Source: Lentimicrobium sp. (GTDB taxonomy: Bacteria; Bacteroidota; Bacteroidia; Bacteroidales; Lentimicrobiaceae). From it: 64,000 nucleotides of DNA. Position 1 is the first letter of the stretch. Each line of letters begins with the position of its first letter. Below the pieces are notes generated by a model. The model was given only the letters and a program-made list of their open reading frames with translations, was not told where the DNA came from and ran no database searches. Both the position numbers and the translations under genes were made by a program. Shown piece by piece: positions 54,572 to 64,000 of the stretch. Location of the stretch: the NCBI GenBank assembly GCA_023957275.1, contig JAMLHF010000010.1:1-64000 (forward strand), read 5' to 3'.

Positions 54572-57016
54572 GTGAAAAGATCAGAAGAAATATTTCAGCA
54601 AAAGACCGATTACAGAGACCTGATTTTCAAGCTCTGGCGTTATAAATTCTGGTTTGTCCTTTCTCTCGCCATCTTTCTTGCTGCAGCATTTCTGTTCAAC
54701 AAGATGTCAACCACAATTTTCAGGAACCACTCCACATTGTTGCTCAAAGAATCGGAGCGCAATGCATTTATGAGTTCACAGGATATGATGCAGGGGTTTG
54801 GCCTTTTTGCCTCCAACCAGAATATTGAAAACGAACTGGGCATACTGACCTCCTATACAATGATTTATGAGGCTGTCAATCAGTTGAACCTCGATGTATC
54901 TTTTTACAAAGAAGATTATATGTTCGGGGGGATAGTCAAGCACAAATTTTTCAGGCAACTCGAAGAAATATATTTTGACAAGCCTCTGCAGGTGAGTATT
55001 GACAAGTCATCTCTTCAACCGATTGACCTTCCCGTTTATTTCAAAATACTGAACAAGGACGAATTCAGCATTGAAGCAAACGGGGAGAATGTGCTTATCT
55101 ATAATTACCTTGATGATAATATTGTAAGGGTCGCCCCGAAAGTCCGCATTTCCGGCACTTACAAATTCGGAGAAGAGATTAAAGGCGAGGATTTTAGTTT
55201 CAGGGTGCATCTGCCTCCCGGAAATAATGTAAAACCTACATCCGAGAGGGTGTATTTTACTTTTAACAGCTTGAGTTATCTCACCCTGAAATATCAGGCA
55301 TCCATTACTGCTAATGTCACTTCCAGGACCTCTTCTCTTGTAATAATCACCATGTCAGGCGACAACCGGTACAAAATTTCTGATTTTCTCAACACATTAT
55401 CCAACGCCTATCTGGAGAAAAACCTTGAAAAGAAAAACAGAATCGCCATCAATACTGTAAAATTTATCGATAGTCAAATCAGCGAAGTCTCCGATTCTTT
55501 GACTTATGCCGAAAGTAAACTCCAGAATTTCAGGACCTCGAACAGGGTAATGGATATTAGTTATCAGGGGCAGCAATCCCTCGAAAGGATGAATCAACTG
55601 GAAAGTGAACGGGCATTGCTCATCATGCAAAAGAAGTACTATGATTACATCCGTGAATACTTTGCCAAAACTACTGATTTATCAGATCTGGTAGCGCCGT
55701 CCTCCATGAATGTGCAGGATCCGTTATTAAACCAATTAATTGCTCAGTTGATCACACTCAATTCTGAAAGAACCAACCTGCTTAACCAGGGAAACATCAA
55801 AAATCTCAGGCTTAATACAATTGAAGTTCAGATTGCGAACCTGAAAAAAACCATCAACGAAAACATTAGCAGCAATGCAGCAACTACGGAGATTGCCCTT
55901 CAGGATATCAACAACCGGTCTGCGCGCATTTCCGCTGAAATGTCACGACTACCTTCTACTGAAAGGCAGCTTTTCGGGATTGAGCGAAAGTTTAAACTGA
56001 ATGACGCCATCTATACCTTCCTGTTGCAGAAAAGATCAGAAGCCCAGATTGCAAGGGCTTCGAATGCCCCTGATTACGAGGTTATTGATCCGGCGAGATA
56101 TATTACTTCATACCAGATTTTCCCAAAAAACAGGTTGACCCTTCTGATAGGTGCCTTGCTCGGCTTGCTGATTCCTTTTGTGGTTATTCTGCTGCGAGAC
56201 TTCCTCAATACAAAGATATCGTCGAAGAAAGAGATCGAATCAATCACCGGCCTGCCGATCCTGGGACATGTATTTCACAATGACAGCAAAGAAAAGATAG
56301 TTATCAATGAAGCCTTTAATTCACCTATTTCTGAATCATTCAGAAGTTTAAGGACGAACCTTCAATTCTATGCTACGGGAAATGAGAAAATGATTTTTGT
56401 GGTTACATCTTCATACACGGGAGAAGGAAAGTCATTTATATCCCAGAATCTCGCCTGTGTTTATGCCCTGTTTGGCAAGAAGACCCTGCTAATAGGTTTT
56501 GACCTCAGGCGGCCAAAACTCTACCAGGACTTCAACCTGTCCAATCAGAAAGGGATCAGTACCGCACTTATAAATCAATCTTCCCTATCTGAAATTATTC
56601 AGAAAACAAGCATCGATAACCTTGACTTTATTTCAGCCGGGCCAATTCCGCCAAACCCGCTTGAACTTATCGCTTCTCCTAAAACTGAGCAGTTAATCAA
56701 TGACCTGAAGAAACTTTATGACTTTATAATAATTGATTCACCGCCTGTCGGCGTTGTATCTGACACTTACCTCTTAATGAAGTTTTCAGATGCAAACATT
56801 TTCGTCGTAAGACAGGGATTTACTGTAAAAGAGGCATTTACAACAAATATTAATCACCTGACCCAGAAAAACATACCGCACATCAGCCTTGTAATTAACG
56901 ATGTAAAAGCGAAGGGGCTGAGTTATGATTACGGATATGAGTACACTTATTATGAAGAGAAAAAGGATAAATCCTTCTTCAAATCATTCAGCAGGAAATT
57001 ATTAAAGAAAAAGTGA
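54572..57016 (+). CDS. Wzc-like tyrosine kinase/chain-length regulator
   Basis: An 814-residue protein starting at a GTG. Two membrane helices (about 22-42 and 521-541) flank a large periplasmic coiled-coil domain. The C-terminal BY-kinase has Walker A GEGKS at residues 617-621, Walker A' LIGFDLRRPKL, Walker B FIIIDSPPVG, and a Tyr-rich tail (SYDYGYEYTYYEEKKDKS) for autophosphorylation. It sets polysaccharide chain length and drives export with the Wza-like protein. Confidence 0.93.
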   Translation: MKRSEEIFQQKTDYRDLIFKLWRYKFWFVLSLAIFLAAAFLFNKMSTTIFRNHSTLLLKESERNAFMSSQDMMQGFGLFASNQNIENELGILTSYTMIYEAVNQLNLDVSFYKEDYMFGGIVKHKFFRQLEEIYFDKPLQVSIDKSSLQPIDLPVYFKILNKDEFSIEANGENVLIYNYLDDNIVRVAPKVRISGTYKFGEEIKGEDFSFRVHLPPGNNVKPTSERVYFTFNSLSYLTLKYQASITANVTSRTSSLVIITMSGDNRYKISDFLNTLSNAYLEKNLEKKNRIAINTVKFIDSQISEVSDSLTYAESKLQNFRTSNRVMDISYQGQQSLERMNQLESERALLIMQKKYYDYIREYFAKTTDLSDLVAPSSMNVQDPLLNQLIAQLITLNSERTNLLNQGNIKNLRLNTIEVQIANLKKTINENISSNAATTEIALQDINNRSARISAEMSRLPSTERQLFGIERKFKLNDAIYTFLLQKRSEAQIARASNAPDYEVIDPARYITSYQIFPKNRLTLLIGALLGLLIPFVVILLRDFLNTKISSKKEIESITGLPILGHVFHNDSKEKIVINEAFNSPISESFRSLRTNLQFYATGNEKMIFVVTSSYTGEGKSFISQNLACVYALFGKKTLLIGFDLRRPKLYQDFNLSNQKGISTALINQSSLSEIIQKTSIDNLDFISAGPIPPNPLELIASPKTEQLINDLKKLYDFIIIDSPPVGVVSDTYLLMKFSDANIFVVRQGFTVKEAFTTNINHLTQKNIPHISLVINDVKAKGLSYDYGYEYTYYEEKKDKSFFKSFSRKLLKKK

Positions 57017-57519
57017 AACGCCCGGTTACATTATCAAACCGGACAACCTCTCTCAATCTCCCGTGTAACCCATCCGGGGCAGATATAATAAACTGACAAA
57101 TATCATCGGTTTGTCGCGCACCAATGCTTTCGGATAGAGTGCGTTTACGGTTTGCTGAATCCTTAATAGCAACCCCTGGGGAGATTTTCCCCAAAATGAG
57201 AAAGCAAGGTCAGCGATATCCCCTCTTGTTACTTAGACTCTTTTTAAATTAACTTAAAAAGGAAATTAATAATTTTCTCAATTCGCTGTCTGTAATCAAT
57301 TTCAGATTCCACCTCCATTATCAGCAAATAAACAGCTATTCAACCAAAATTTCTGGCATAGTTTTCCATCAAACTTTCACGGGACAGCACTCCGGGATGA
57401 AAATGCCGTCCGGGGAATCATTTTACTGATTACAATCATACAAAATGCAACTCCCTGCTGAGTGATCTGATTTATTGGCTTACCAGCAGCATTGTGAACT
57501 CAATTTGAATTAATGTTAA
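57017..57519 (+). other. Intergenic region, no gene seen
   Basis: 503 bp between the Wzc-like gene and the beta-helix gene. A small hairpin, TGGGGA (57177-57182) with TCCCCA (57188-57193), is present, 160 bp after the stop. I see no coding frame and no consensus promoter. Confidence 0.4.
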
Positions 57520-60500
57520 ATGAACAAACTAAAACGACTACAAATGGAAAACAAACGGAGCATTCATGGAGGAGAAATTTCCAACAACAAACCCAGATTT
57601 TTATTTCTTGCATTAACCTTACTGTTACTCGTATTTTACTCTTCGATTCTTTTTGGCGCAACCATCTACATTGATCCGACCAACACAAGCTCCGGTCAGA
57701 ATGGTTCCATTACAAGCCCTTACAGTTCCTGGACCAGATTTTCCCTGGTGAGCGGGAATACCTATTTGCAAAAAAGGGGGACTACGTACACATCCTCAAC
57801 GCAAATTTTCATCAGTGCGAAAAACAACATCACAATCGGAGCATATGGCACCGGTAGCAAGCCTGTTTTCTCATATACAGGCAGCGGATACGCTTTTAGA
57901 ATCGAAGGCTCTTCCAATTGCACCGTTCAGGACTTTGAAGTTAACGGAAATGGAAATGCCCATTCCCTGATAGGGGTCTCGGGCAGTTCATCAAACTACA
58001 CTTCTGAAATTACCATCAACAATTGCGTGCTTCACAATGCACATAATACCAACAATGCAGGCTTCGGAATATATGGGGTATACAACAACAACCTGTCAAT
58101 TCTGAATACCACAATTCACAATGTAGCCATTGACGGAATATATTTAGCCAATATTCCGGGTATTGAGATCGGGTACAGTCATATCTACAATATTAACCGG
58201 AGATTTTTTGTAAACCCCAATCAGACTTACTCATCAGGAGATGGAATACAACTCGACGGCAATTATAATGGTTTTCACATTCACCATACGATTATTGACC
58301 GCACAAACGGTGCCGGCAATAAGTTCAACCTTATTCTGAACAGTGCACCCGGGACTTCCGACAATGCAACCGGAATAATTGAGTATTGCACATTTATCAA
58401 TGGCTCAAATGTGGCTGCAGCTGTGCACATTGAACGCGGGAACGGAATCATTACGAGGTATAATACTTTTCAGGGAAATACCCTGGGCTTAAGAATTGCA
58501 GGAGCATATACCAGTAACAATCTGATTCACAACAATATCTTCTACAACTGTTCAAGCGGAATCGGCATTGGATATACATATCCCTCAGCGGGACCGGCAA
58601 CAAACACTAAGGTATACAACAATGTTTTTTATCGCGTTTCCAATTACCACATCTGGGTTGATAAAACCAATGTTGATTCAAGAAACAATATTCACCTGAG
58701 AGGCACTGACAATGGAGTCGCCATATATAACTACGGCGGCGGATCGTGGACCATCCGGAATAACTGTTATGGCACATCGGCCACAGCCGGATCACCAGGG
58801 ACTGGATCAAGTCCAGTAATAGGTAACCCGCAGTTTGTAAATCCAGCGAACTACGACTTTCACTTGCAAAGCGGTTCTCCCTGCATTAATAAAGGAATGA
58901 ATGTAGGGATCAGCCATGACATTGACGGCACTTCAATTTTTCAGGGATCTGCGCCTGATATCGGAGCCTATGAATATATTTCGACTTCAGGCAGCAACCT
59001 ACCCCCTGTAATCAACAATCAAACCTTTTCAGTAAACGAAAACAGCCCAAACGGCACAAACGTCGGGACCGTAACTGCAACAGACCCCAATGCAGGACAA
59101 ACACTTACATATACTATTGTCAGCGGTAACACGAACAGTGCATTTGCGTTAAATTCAAGTACCGGCCAGATTAGTGTAGCCAACAGTGCGGCCGTGAACT
59201 ACGAAGTTTCTTCATCCTATGCTCTTGTTATAAGGGTAACTGATAACGGCACAGGTAACCTCTGGTCACAGGCAACAATTACAGTTAATATACTTAACGT
59301 CAATGAACCACCGGTTATATCCAATCAGGCATACAGTATTTCCCAGAATCTCCCCAACGGCAGCCTGGTCGGGACAGTATCGGCCTCTGATCCGGATCAG
59401 GGACAAGTTCTTGCATTTTCTATTACCAGTGGAAACACCAACTCCTGCTTTGCAATCAATGCTTCAACGGGTGCTATTACAGTTGCAAACTCAGTTGCAC
59501 TCAACCCTCAAACGTTTAACCTTACCGTGAGGGCGACTGATAATGGCAACCCAATCCTGTATACTCAGGCTGCAGTGACTATAACAGTTACTTCAGTAAA
59601 CCAGGCTCCGGTGATAAATAGCCAATCATTCAGCATTATGCAGGGCTCCCCTAATGGAACTGTTATCGGAACAGTGATTGCAGGCGACCCCAACCAGGGG
59701 CAAACGCTGTCATATTCCATTACAGCCGGGAATGCATCATCATGTTTTGCAATAAATGCCTCAAACGGAGCACTTACAGTCAATAATTCAGCAGCCCTGG
59801 CGGTTCAGATATATAATTTAACGGTCCGGGTAACAGATAACGGAATACCATCTTTGAGCAGCCAGGCAACCGTCTCGGTTAATGTAACCTCTGCAAATCA
59901 AGCTCCTGAAATGGAAAGCCAGACTTTCACTATTGAGCAATATGCACCTGCCGGCGCACTTGTCGGGATGATAACTGCCACAGATCCGGATCCGGGTCAG
60001 ACCCTCACATACTCAATTACCGCCGGGAATTCAAACGGGATATTTGCCGTCAATCCAAGCACAGGCGCCATTACAGTAGTTTATTCCTTTGCTCTTTACC
60101 CAAGGACATTTTATATGATGGCAAGGGCAACCGACAACGGAACACCTTCATTGTTCGCTGATGCAATGATACAGATTATTGTACCGGAGGAAAATTTTCC
60201 ACCGGTAATTGACAATCAAACCTTCATCACCAAGACAAATCCTTTGGTAGGTTCTGTAATCGGGACAGTTGTTGCTGATGATCCCAACCAGGGACAGCAA
60301 CTTACCTTTACAATAACAGCGGGAAATTCCAACGGCATTTTTGATCTGAACCCTTATACAGGCGTGCTTTCTGTTGCAAATCCGGCTGCATTTTATCCGC
60401 GTACGCTCTATCTCAGGGTCAGAGCTACAGACAATGGCACCCCTAATATGTATGCAGAAGCAATTATTTCAATTGTCGTGTCAAATGCATCTGCCACCAC

Positions 60501-61089
60501 CACTGTTCCGGTTTCCAAACAATATTTCAATACCAGCATTCTTCTTCCCGAAGGGAGTCCTGTTGGCCAAATTTTACCAAGGCACTCCTCCGACGAGACG
60601 ATTCTGACATACATCCCAATGCAGGATTACCCACTTCCTGGCATTTCAATCAATAGTTCGACTGGTGAAATCATAATATCAGACAAAGACAGGCTTTTGT
60701 CGGGCGAGCTTGATTGCAAAATCGGAGTTCTTGATTTTGAAGAACTTGAATTAATGGAAGTTGTTGACATTACCATATCCATTTCAGAAAAGATAACAAC
60801 TACAGAAACCAAAGAAGAAAATAACATGCAAAATATTTCTTTTGATTCAGAATTCGTTGTTTACCCGAATCCCTCGGTTGATGGAATCTTCAACATCGGA
60901 TTCAGCGGACAACCTATATCTGCCACTGAGATAGCGGTTTTTGACTTATCGGGCAGTCTTATTTTCAACACAATTTTCAAGCAGTCGGACAAAATAACAA
61001 TTGACCTTTCAGGACGGCCCAAAGGAACTTACCTCCTGAAGGTTTTTAATGGATTGCAACAGAAGACCATTAAAGCGATCATCGGCTAA
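57520..61089 (+). CDS. Large secreted beta-helix/cadherin-repeat protein with T9SS sorting domain
   Basis: An 1189-residue protein. A 30-residue positively charged lead-in precedes the signal peptide helix (RFLFLALTLLLLVFYSSILFG). Residues 50-480 form a right-handed parallel beta-helix (repeated NNCVLHNAHNTNNAGFG, NNIFYNCSSGIGIG), related to polysaccharide-lyase-like or pectate-lyase folds. Residues about 490-990 hold five cadherin repeats (PPVINNQTFSVNENSPNG...TATDP...GQTLTY). The C-terminus, FVVYPNPSVDGIFNIGF...GTYLLKVFNG, is a type A T9SS sorting domain. It is likely a surface adhesin or glycan-binding/degrading protein exported by T9SS. Strong terminator follows. Confidence 0.88.
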   Translation: MNKLKRLQMENKRSIHGGEISNNKPRFLFLALTLLLLVFYSSILFGATIYIDPTNTSSGQNGSITSPYSSWTRFSLVSGNTYLQKRGTTYTSSTQIFISAKNNITIGAYGTGSKPVFSYTGSGYAFRIEGSSNCTVQDFEVNGNGNAHSLIGVSGSSSNYTSEITINNCVLHNAHNTNNAGFGIYGVYNNNLSILNTTIHNVAIDGIYLANIPGIEIGYSHIYNINRRFFVNPNQTYSSGDGIQLDGNYNGFHIHHTIIDRTNGAGNKFNLILNSAPGTSDNATGIIEYCTFINGSNVAAAVHIERGNGIITRYNTFQGNTLGLRIAGAYTSNNLIHNNIFYNCSSGIGIGYTYPSAGPATNTKVYNNVFYRVSNYHIWVDKTNVDSRNNIHLRGTDNGVAIYNYGGGSWTIRNNCYGTSATAGSPGTGSSPVIGNPQFVNPANYDFHLQSGSPCINKGMNVGISHDIDGTSIFQGSAPDIGAYEYISTSGSNLPPVINNQTFSVNENSPNGTNVGTVTATDPNAGQTLTYTIVSGNTNSAFALNSSTGQISVANSAAVNYEVSSSYALVIRVTDNGTGNLWSQATITVNILNVNEPPVISNQAYSISQNLPNGSLVGTVSASDPDQGQVLAFSITSGNTNSCFAINASTGAITVANSVALNPQTFNLTVRATDNGNPILYTQAAVTITVTSVNQAPVINSQSFSIMQGSPNGTVIGTVIAGDPNQGQTLSYSITAGNASSCFAINASNGALTVNNSAALAVQIYNLTVRVTDNGIPSLSSQATVSVNVTSANQAPEMESQTFTIEQYAPAGALVGMITATDPDPGQTLTYSITAGNSNGIFAVNPSTGAITVVYSFALYPRTFYMMARATDNGTPSLFADAMIQIIVPEENFPPVIDNQTFITKTNPLVGSVIGTVVADDPNQGQQLTFTITAGNSNGIFDLNPYTGVLSVANPAAFYPRTLYLRVRATDNGTPNMYAEAIISIVVSNASATTTVPVSKQYFNTSILLPEGSPVGQILPRHSSDETILTYIPMQDYPLPGISINSSTGEIIISDKDRLLSGELDCKIGVLDFEELELMEVVDITISISEKITTTETKEENNMQNISFDSEFVVYPNPSVDGIFNIGFSGQPISATEIAVFDLSGSLIFNTIFKQSDKITIDLSGRPKGTYLLKVFNGLQQKTIKAIIG

Positions 61090-61112
61090 GCAGCGAAATT
61101 AATTCCTGAGTC

Positions 61113-61141
61113 AGGTGGCTATACAATTAGCCACCTTTTTT
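61113..61141 (+). terminator. Rho-independent terminator between the two beta-helix genes
   Basis: AGGTGGCTA (61113-61121) pairs with TAGCCACCT (61128-61136), 6-nt loop, followed by a T-tract. The stem begins 24 bp after the stop codon. Confidence 0.9.
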
Positions 61142-61476
61142 ATTTATGGAATTTATTAATTCACATTCATATACCGCTACATTGCTTTTATTATATTTAT
61201 ACACACTACGAAATCAAGGATTATAATCAGTCACAAATATTAGCCATAGACTATACACTATTGTCATACAGCCCATTAATTCATTTATAAGGTAAAGCAA
61301 ATTTACATTAGCCCGAAAAGTATACCTTTTCTAAATTATCATTAATCCAATTATTACCTATTACTTTTTCCAAAAAAAACTATAAAAGAAATACAAAGCC
61401 AGAAGGAGGAGATCGGCCAGGGATACTTCTGCCTTCAACTAGGATTAATCAACGACTTAGGTCACTCAAACAACTA
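61142..61476 (+). other. AT-rich leader of the second beta-helix gene
   Basis: 335 bp without a coding frame. It is very AT-rich compared with the genes on both sides. TATACCTTTT near 61320 is close to, but not, a TAnnTTTG element. A promoter is expected here since the previous gene ends in a strong terminator. Confidence 0.35.
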
Positions 61477-64000
61477 ATGGAGGAAATGATGGGAAGACAA
61501 TTAGTTACCTGGACTCCTGTGCAATCAGATTGCCGGGGACGTTCTCTTTTATTAACCTTTGTACTATCCTTAATAGTATTTTTCAGCTTTTCGCAAACAA
61601 CGATTTATATTGATCCTACCTTTACGGGTTCCAACCAGAACGGATCAATAACCAATCCTTTCGATTCATGGACAGACTTTTCTTTTGTCAATGGCAATAC
61701 CTACCTGCAAAAGAGGGGAACAACCTATACTTCGTCCACTCAGATTTATTTAAGTTCCAAGACAAATATTACAATTGGCTCCTACGGGACCGGAGAAAGG
61801 CCGGTATTTTCATACACAGGCAGCGGATATGCTTTTCGCGTTCAGAGTTCTTCCAATTGCACAATTCAGGACTTCGAGGTAAACGGGAATGTCAATGCCC
61901 ATTCGCTGGTCGCTGTTATTGGTAGTTCATCAAGCTATACTTCAAACATCACCATCAACAATTGTGTGCTTCATAATGCACATAATACCAATAATGCTGG
62001 TTTTGGCATTTATGGTGTTTATAACAACAACCTTTCGATTCTGAATACAGTTATCCATAATGTTGCCATTGATGGAATATACTTTGCCAATATTCCGGGA
62101 GTTGAAATCGGGTATTGCCATATCTACGACTTAAACCGGCGATACTTTGTTAATTCGAACCAGACATATTCATCCGGGGATGGTATACAGCTTGATGGAA
62201 ATTACAATGGCTTCCACATTCACCATACCATCATCGACCGTACCAATGGTGCCGGCAACAAGTTCAATCTCATTTTGAACAGCGCTCCGGGATCATCCGA
62301 CAATGCAACGGGAATTATCGAGCATTGTACATTTGTCAATGGTTCGAATGTGGGTGCATCCGTTCACATTGAACGAGGTAATGGAATTATAACCAGGTAC
62401 AATACTTTTCAGGGAAATACCCTGGGTCTGAGAATTGCAGGAGCATATACCAGTAATAATCTGATTCATAACAACATCTTCTACAACTGTTCCAGCGGAA
62501 TAGGCATTGGTTATACATATCCCTCGGTGGGACCGGCAACAAACACCAAGGTATACAACAATGTGTTTTATCGCATTTCCAATTACCATATCTGGGTTGA
62601 TAAAACCAACGTTGATTCAAGAAACAATATCCACCTGAGGGGCACAGACAATGGTGTTGCCATATACAACTACGGCGGCGGATCATGGACCATCATGAAC
62701 AACTGCTATGGCACAGCAAGTACTGCAGGTTCCCCCGGAACAGGTTCAAACCCGGTAATAGCTAACCCATTGTTTGTGAATCCTGCGATCTACGACTTTC
62801 ACCTGCAAAATAACTCTCCCTGTATCAATGCCGGAACCAATGTCAATATTGGAATGGATATGGAAGGAACAGCAATCCCTCAAAACGGTGTTCCTGATAT
62901 CGGAGTTTATGAATACCTGTCAGGAACGGGTTCAAACCAGGCTCCACAGATCAGCAATCAGACCTTCTCATTGAATGAAAATTCACCCAACGGAACCACT
63001 GCCGGGACAATAATCGCTACTGATCCTGATGCAGGACAAACCCTTAACTTCTCTATTTTATCAGGAAACACAAGCAACGCTTTTTCCATAAACAGTTCTA
63101 CCGGAGTCTTATCAGTAAATAATTCTTCCGTAATTAACTTTGAAGCTACCCCAGCATTCAACCTGAATGTTCAGGTTACTGATAATGGCTCAAGCCCTTT
63201 AAGCAGCCAGGCTTTAATAACCGTAAACTTAACCGATGTCAATGAACCCCCGGTTATCAATAACCAGGCTTTCTCGATTCCGGAGCAATCAGTCAACGGA
63301 ACGCTTGTTGGTAATGTTATCGCAACTGACCCTGATAATGGACAGACAATCAGCTATTCAATCGTTGGCGGCAATACATCAAATGCATTTTCAATCAATG
63401 CTTCAAGTGGCGCCCTTATTGTTAATAATTCCGTTGCGCTGAATTTTCAGACAAACCCGACCTTCAACCTGATGGTAAGGGTACAGGATAATGGTGCAGG
63501 CAACCTCAATTCAACAGCTCAGGTTGTTGTTAACCTTACTGAGGTCAATTATCCTCCGGTTATCAATAATCAAACTTTTTCACTGAACGAACTTTCACAA
63601 AACGGCACCCTGGTTGGAACGGTACTGGCAACAGATAACAATCCTGCACAGACGCTGACCTATTCAATTATTTCAGGAAATACCTCTTCAGCATTTTCGA
63701 TTAATGGGATCACCGGTGAACTGATGGTAAATAACTCTCAGGCACTGGTATTCAATACCAATCCGGTATTTTCTCTTACTGTAAAGGTTCAGGATAATGG
63801 ACCCGGAAATCTTTCAGACAACGCAGTTGTTACTGTGAATCTGATCCAGGAACCTCCGATGTCGCTCAGCTTCGCAGTCACCGACGAAACGCCTCCCGGA
63901 AATAACGGGTCAATTGACCTGACAGTGAATGGTGGATTTAGTCCGTTTTCTTATATATGGACCAACGAACAGCCTGCGAATTGTGCAGCATTGGCAGTAT
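61477..64000 (+). CDS. Second beta-helix/cadherin-repeat protein, cut off by window edge, with SprB-like repeat
   Basis: Open from the ATG at 61477 (MEEMMGRQLVTW) to the last base, 841 codons and more. Signal helix SLLLTFVLSLIVFFSFSQ, then a beta-helix region nearly identical to the previous protein, then three cadherin repeats (starting near 62941, 63247 and 63556). The last 45 residues (FAVTDETPPGNNGSIDLTVNGGFSPFSYIWTNEQ) match the start of a SprB repeat, as in T9SS gliding adhesins. It lies beyond a terminator, so it must have its own promoter. The C-terminus, probably a sorting domain, is outside the window. Confidence 0.85.
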   Translation, partial: MEEMMGRQLVTWTPVQSDCRGRSLLLTFVLSLIVFFSFSQTTIYIDPTFTGSNQNGSITNPFDSWTDFSFVNGNTYLQKRGTTYTSSTQIYLSSKTNITIGSYGTGERPVFSYTGSGYAFRVQSSSNCTIQDFEVNGNVNAHSLVAVIGSSSSYTSNITINNCVLHNAHNTNNAGFGIYGVYNNNLSILNTVIHNVAIDGIYFANIPGVEIGYCHIYDLNRRYFVNSNQTYSSGDGIQLDGNYNGFHIHHTIIDRTNGAGNKFNLILNSAPGSSDNATGIIEHCTFVNGSNVGASVHIERGNGIITRYNTFQGNTLGLRIAGAYTSNNLIHNNIFYNCSSGIGIGYTYPSVGPATNTKVYNNVFYRISNYHIWVDKTNVDSRNNIHLRGTDNGVAIYNYGGGSWTIMNNCYGTASTAGSPGTGSNPVIANPLFVNPAIYDFHLQNNSPCINAGTNVNIGMDMEGTAIPQNGVPDIGVYEYLSGTGSNQAPQISNQTFSLNENSPNGTTAGTIIATDPDAGQTLNFSILSGNTSNAFSINSSTGVLSVNNSSVINFEATPAFNLNVQVTDNGSSPLSSQALITVNLTDVNEPPVINNQAFSIPEQSVNGTLVGNVIATDPDNGQTISYSIVGGNTSNAFSINASSGALIVNNSVALNFQTNPTFNLMVRVQDNGAGNLNSTAQVVVNLTEVNYPPVINNQTFSLNELSQNGTLVGTVLATDNNPAQTLTYSIISGNTSSAFSINGITGELMVNNSQALVFNTNPVFSLTVKVQDNGPGNLSDNAVVTVNLIQEPPMSLSFAVTDETPPGNNGSIDLTVNGGFSPFSYIWTNEQPANCAALAV
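61597..62930 (+). repeat. Duplicated beta-helix coding segment (paralogue of 57660-58990)
   Basis: The beta-helix part of the second gene aligns colinearly with that of the first. It is most alike around 62394-62700 versus 58459-58765, where long stretches differ only at scattered third-codon positions. The flanking cadherin repeats are much less alike. This suggests tandem gene duplication with local gene conversion. Confidence 0.75.

Noticed and set aside
58990..60480. Regular repeats of about 300 bp that might suggest a CRISPR or satellite array
   Set aside because: They are in-frame cadherin modules within a coding sequence, far too long and diverged for CRISPR repeats.

Overview
The window looks like a chromosomal piece of a Bacteroidota bacterium, probably an anaerobic Bacteroidales-like lineage. 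The grounds are type IX secretion (T9SS) and gliding genes (PorU-type C25 peptidases, a PorP/SprF protein, GldJ), C-terminal T9SS sorting domains, promoters of the TTG-N17..23-TAnnTTTG type with few Shine-Dalgarno sites, and a tungsten-type aldehyde:ferredoxin oxidoreductase. Genus cannot be told from the sequence. No rRNA, tRNA, IS element, phage or CRISPR array was seen.

Layout. 1-1.9 kb: a very AT-rich Wzx-like flippase cut by the window edge, behind a winged-helix/degenerate nucleotidyltransferase protein with a near-ideal Bacteroidota promoter; this looks like the start of a leftward surface-polysaccharide locus. 2.3-12.6 kb: a leftward unit with two tandem PorU-like peptidases, a PfkB sugar kinase, a PlsC-like acyltransferase and a secreted PHP-domain protein. 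12.7-17.9 kb, rightward: PorP/SprF and GldJ ending in a strong terminator, then murF and anmK. 18.1-24.5 kb: a probable copper-handling island made of a TonB-dependent receptor with an OprC-like CxxxM...HxM pattern and an MbnP-like lipoprotein, facing a leftward operon of ECF sigma factor, zinc-finger anti-sigma factor, membrane-anchored CnrX/CpxP-like protein and Spy-like protein, with a two-gene unit of small membrane peptides beside it. 24.6-27.9 kb: exbB-exbD-tonB-folC. 27.9-38.5 kb: a tungsten/molybdenum-flavoured region (ThiS/MoaD-like carrier, ThiF-like E1, large AOR, ModE-like regulator, tungstate/molybdate-binding lipoprotein) mixed with an ATP-grasp gene, pruA, an SDR, ppnP and an ALDH7-type dehydrogenase.

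38.6-57.0 kb is a long rightward exopolysaccharide cluster: flippase, FkbM methyltransferase, Wzy-like polymerase, several glycosyltransferases, a NodB-like deacetylase, an AsnB-like protein, a PaaK/CapK-like ligase, a CapA-like protein, split Alg14/Alg13-like subunits, a WbaP-type initiating phosphotransferase, Wza-like exporter and Wzc-like tyrosine kinase. 57.5-64.0 kb holds two large tandem paralogous secreted proteins (beta-helix plus cadherin repeats); the first ends in a T9SS sorting domain and the second runs off the edge inside a SprB-like repeat.

How the parts fit: T9SS components at 5-15 kb could export the beta-helix/cadherin proteins at the far end; ExbBD-TonB could energise the copper receptor; the sigma/anti-sigma/sensor operon could control copper or envelope-stress genes; ThiS/ThiF-like proteins and the tungstate-binding lipoprotein could supply the AOR cofactor. 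These links are inferred from families and gene neighbourhood.
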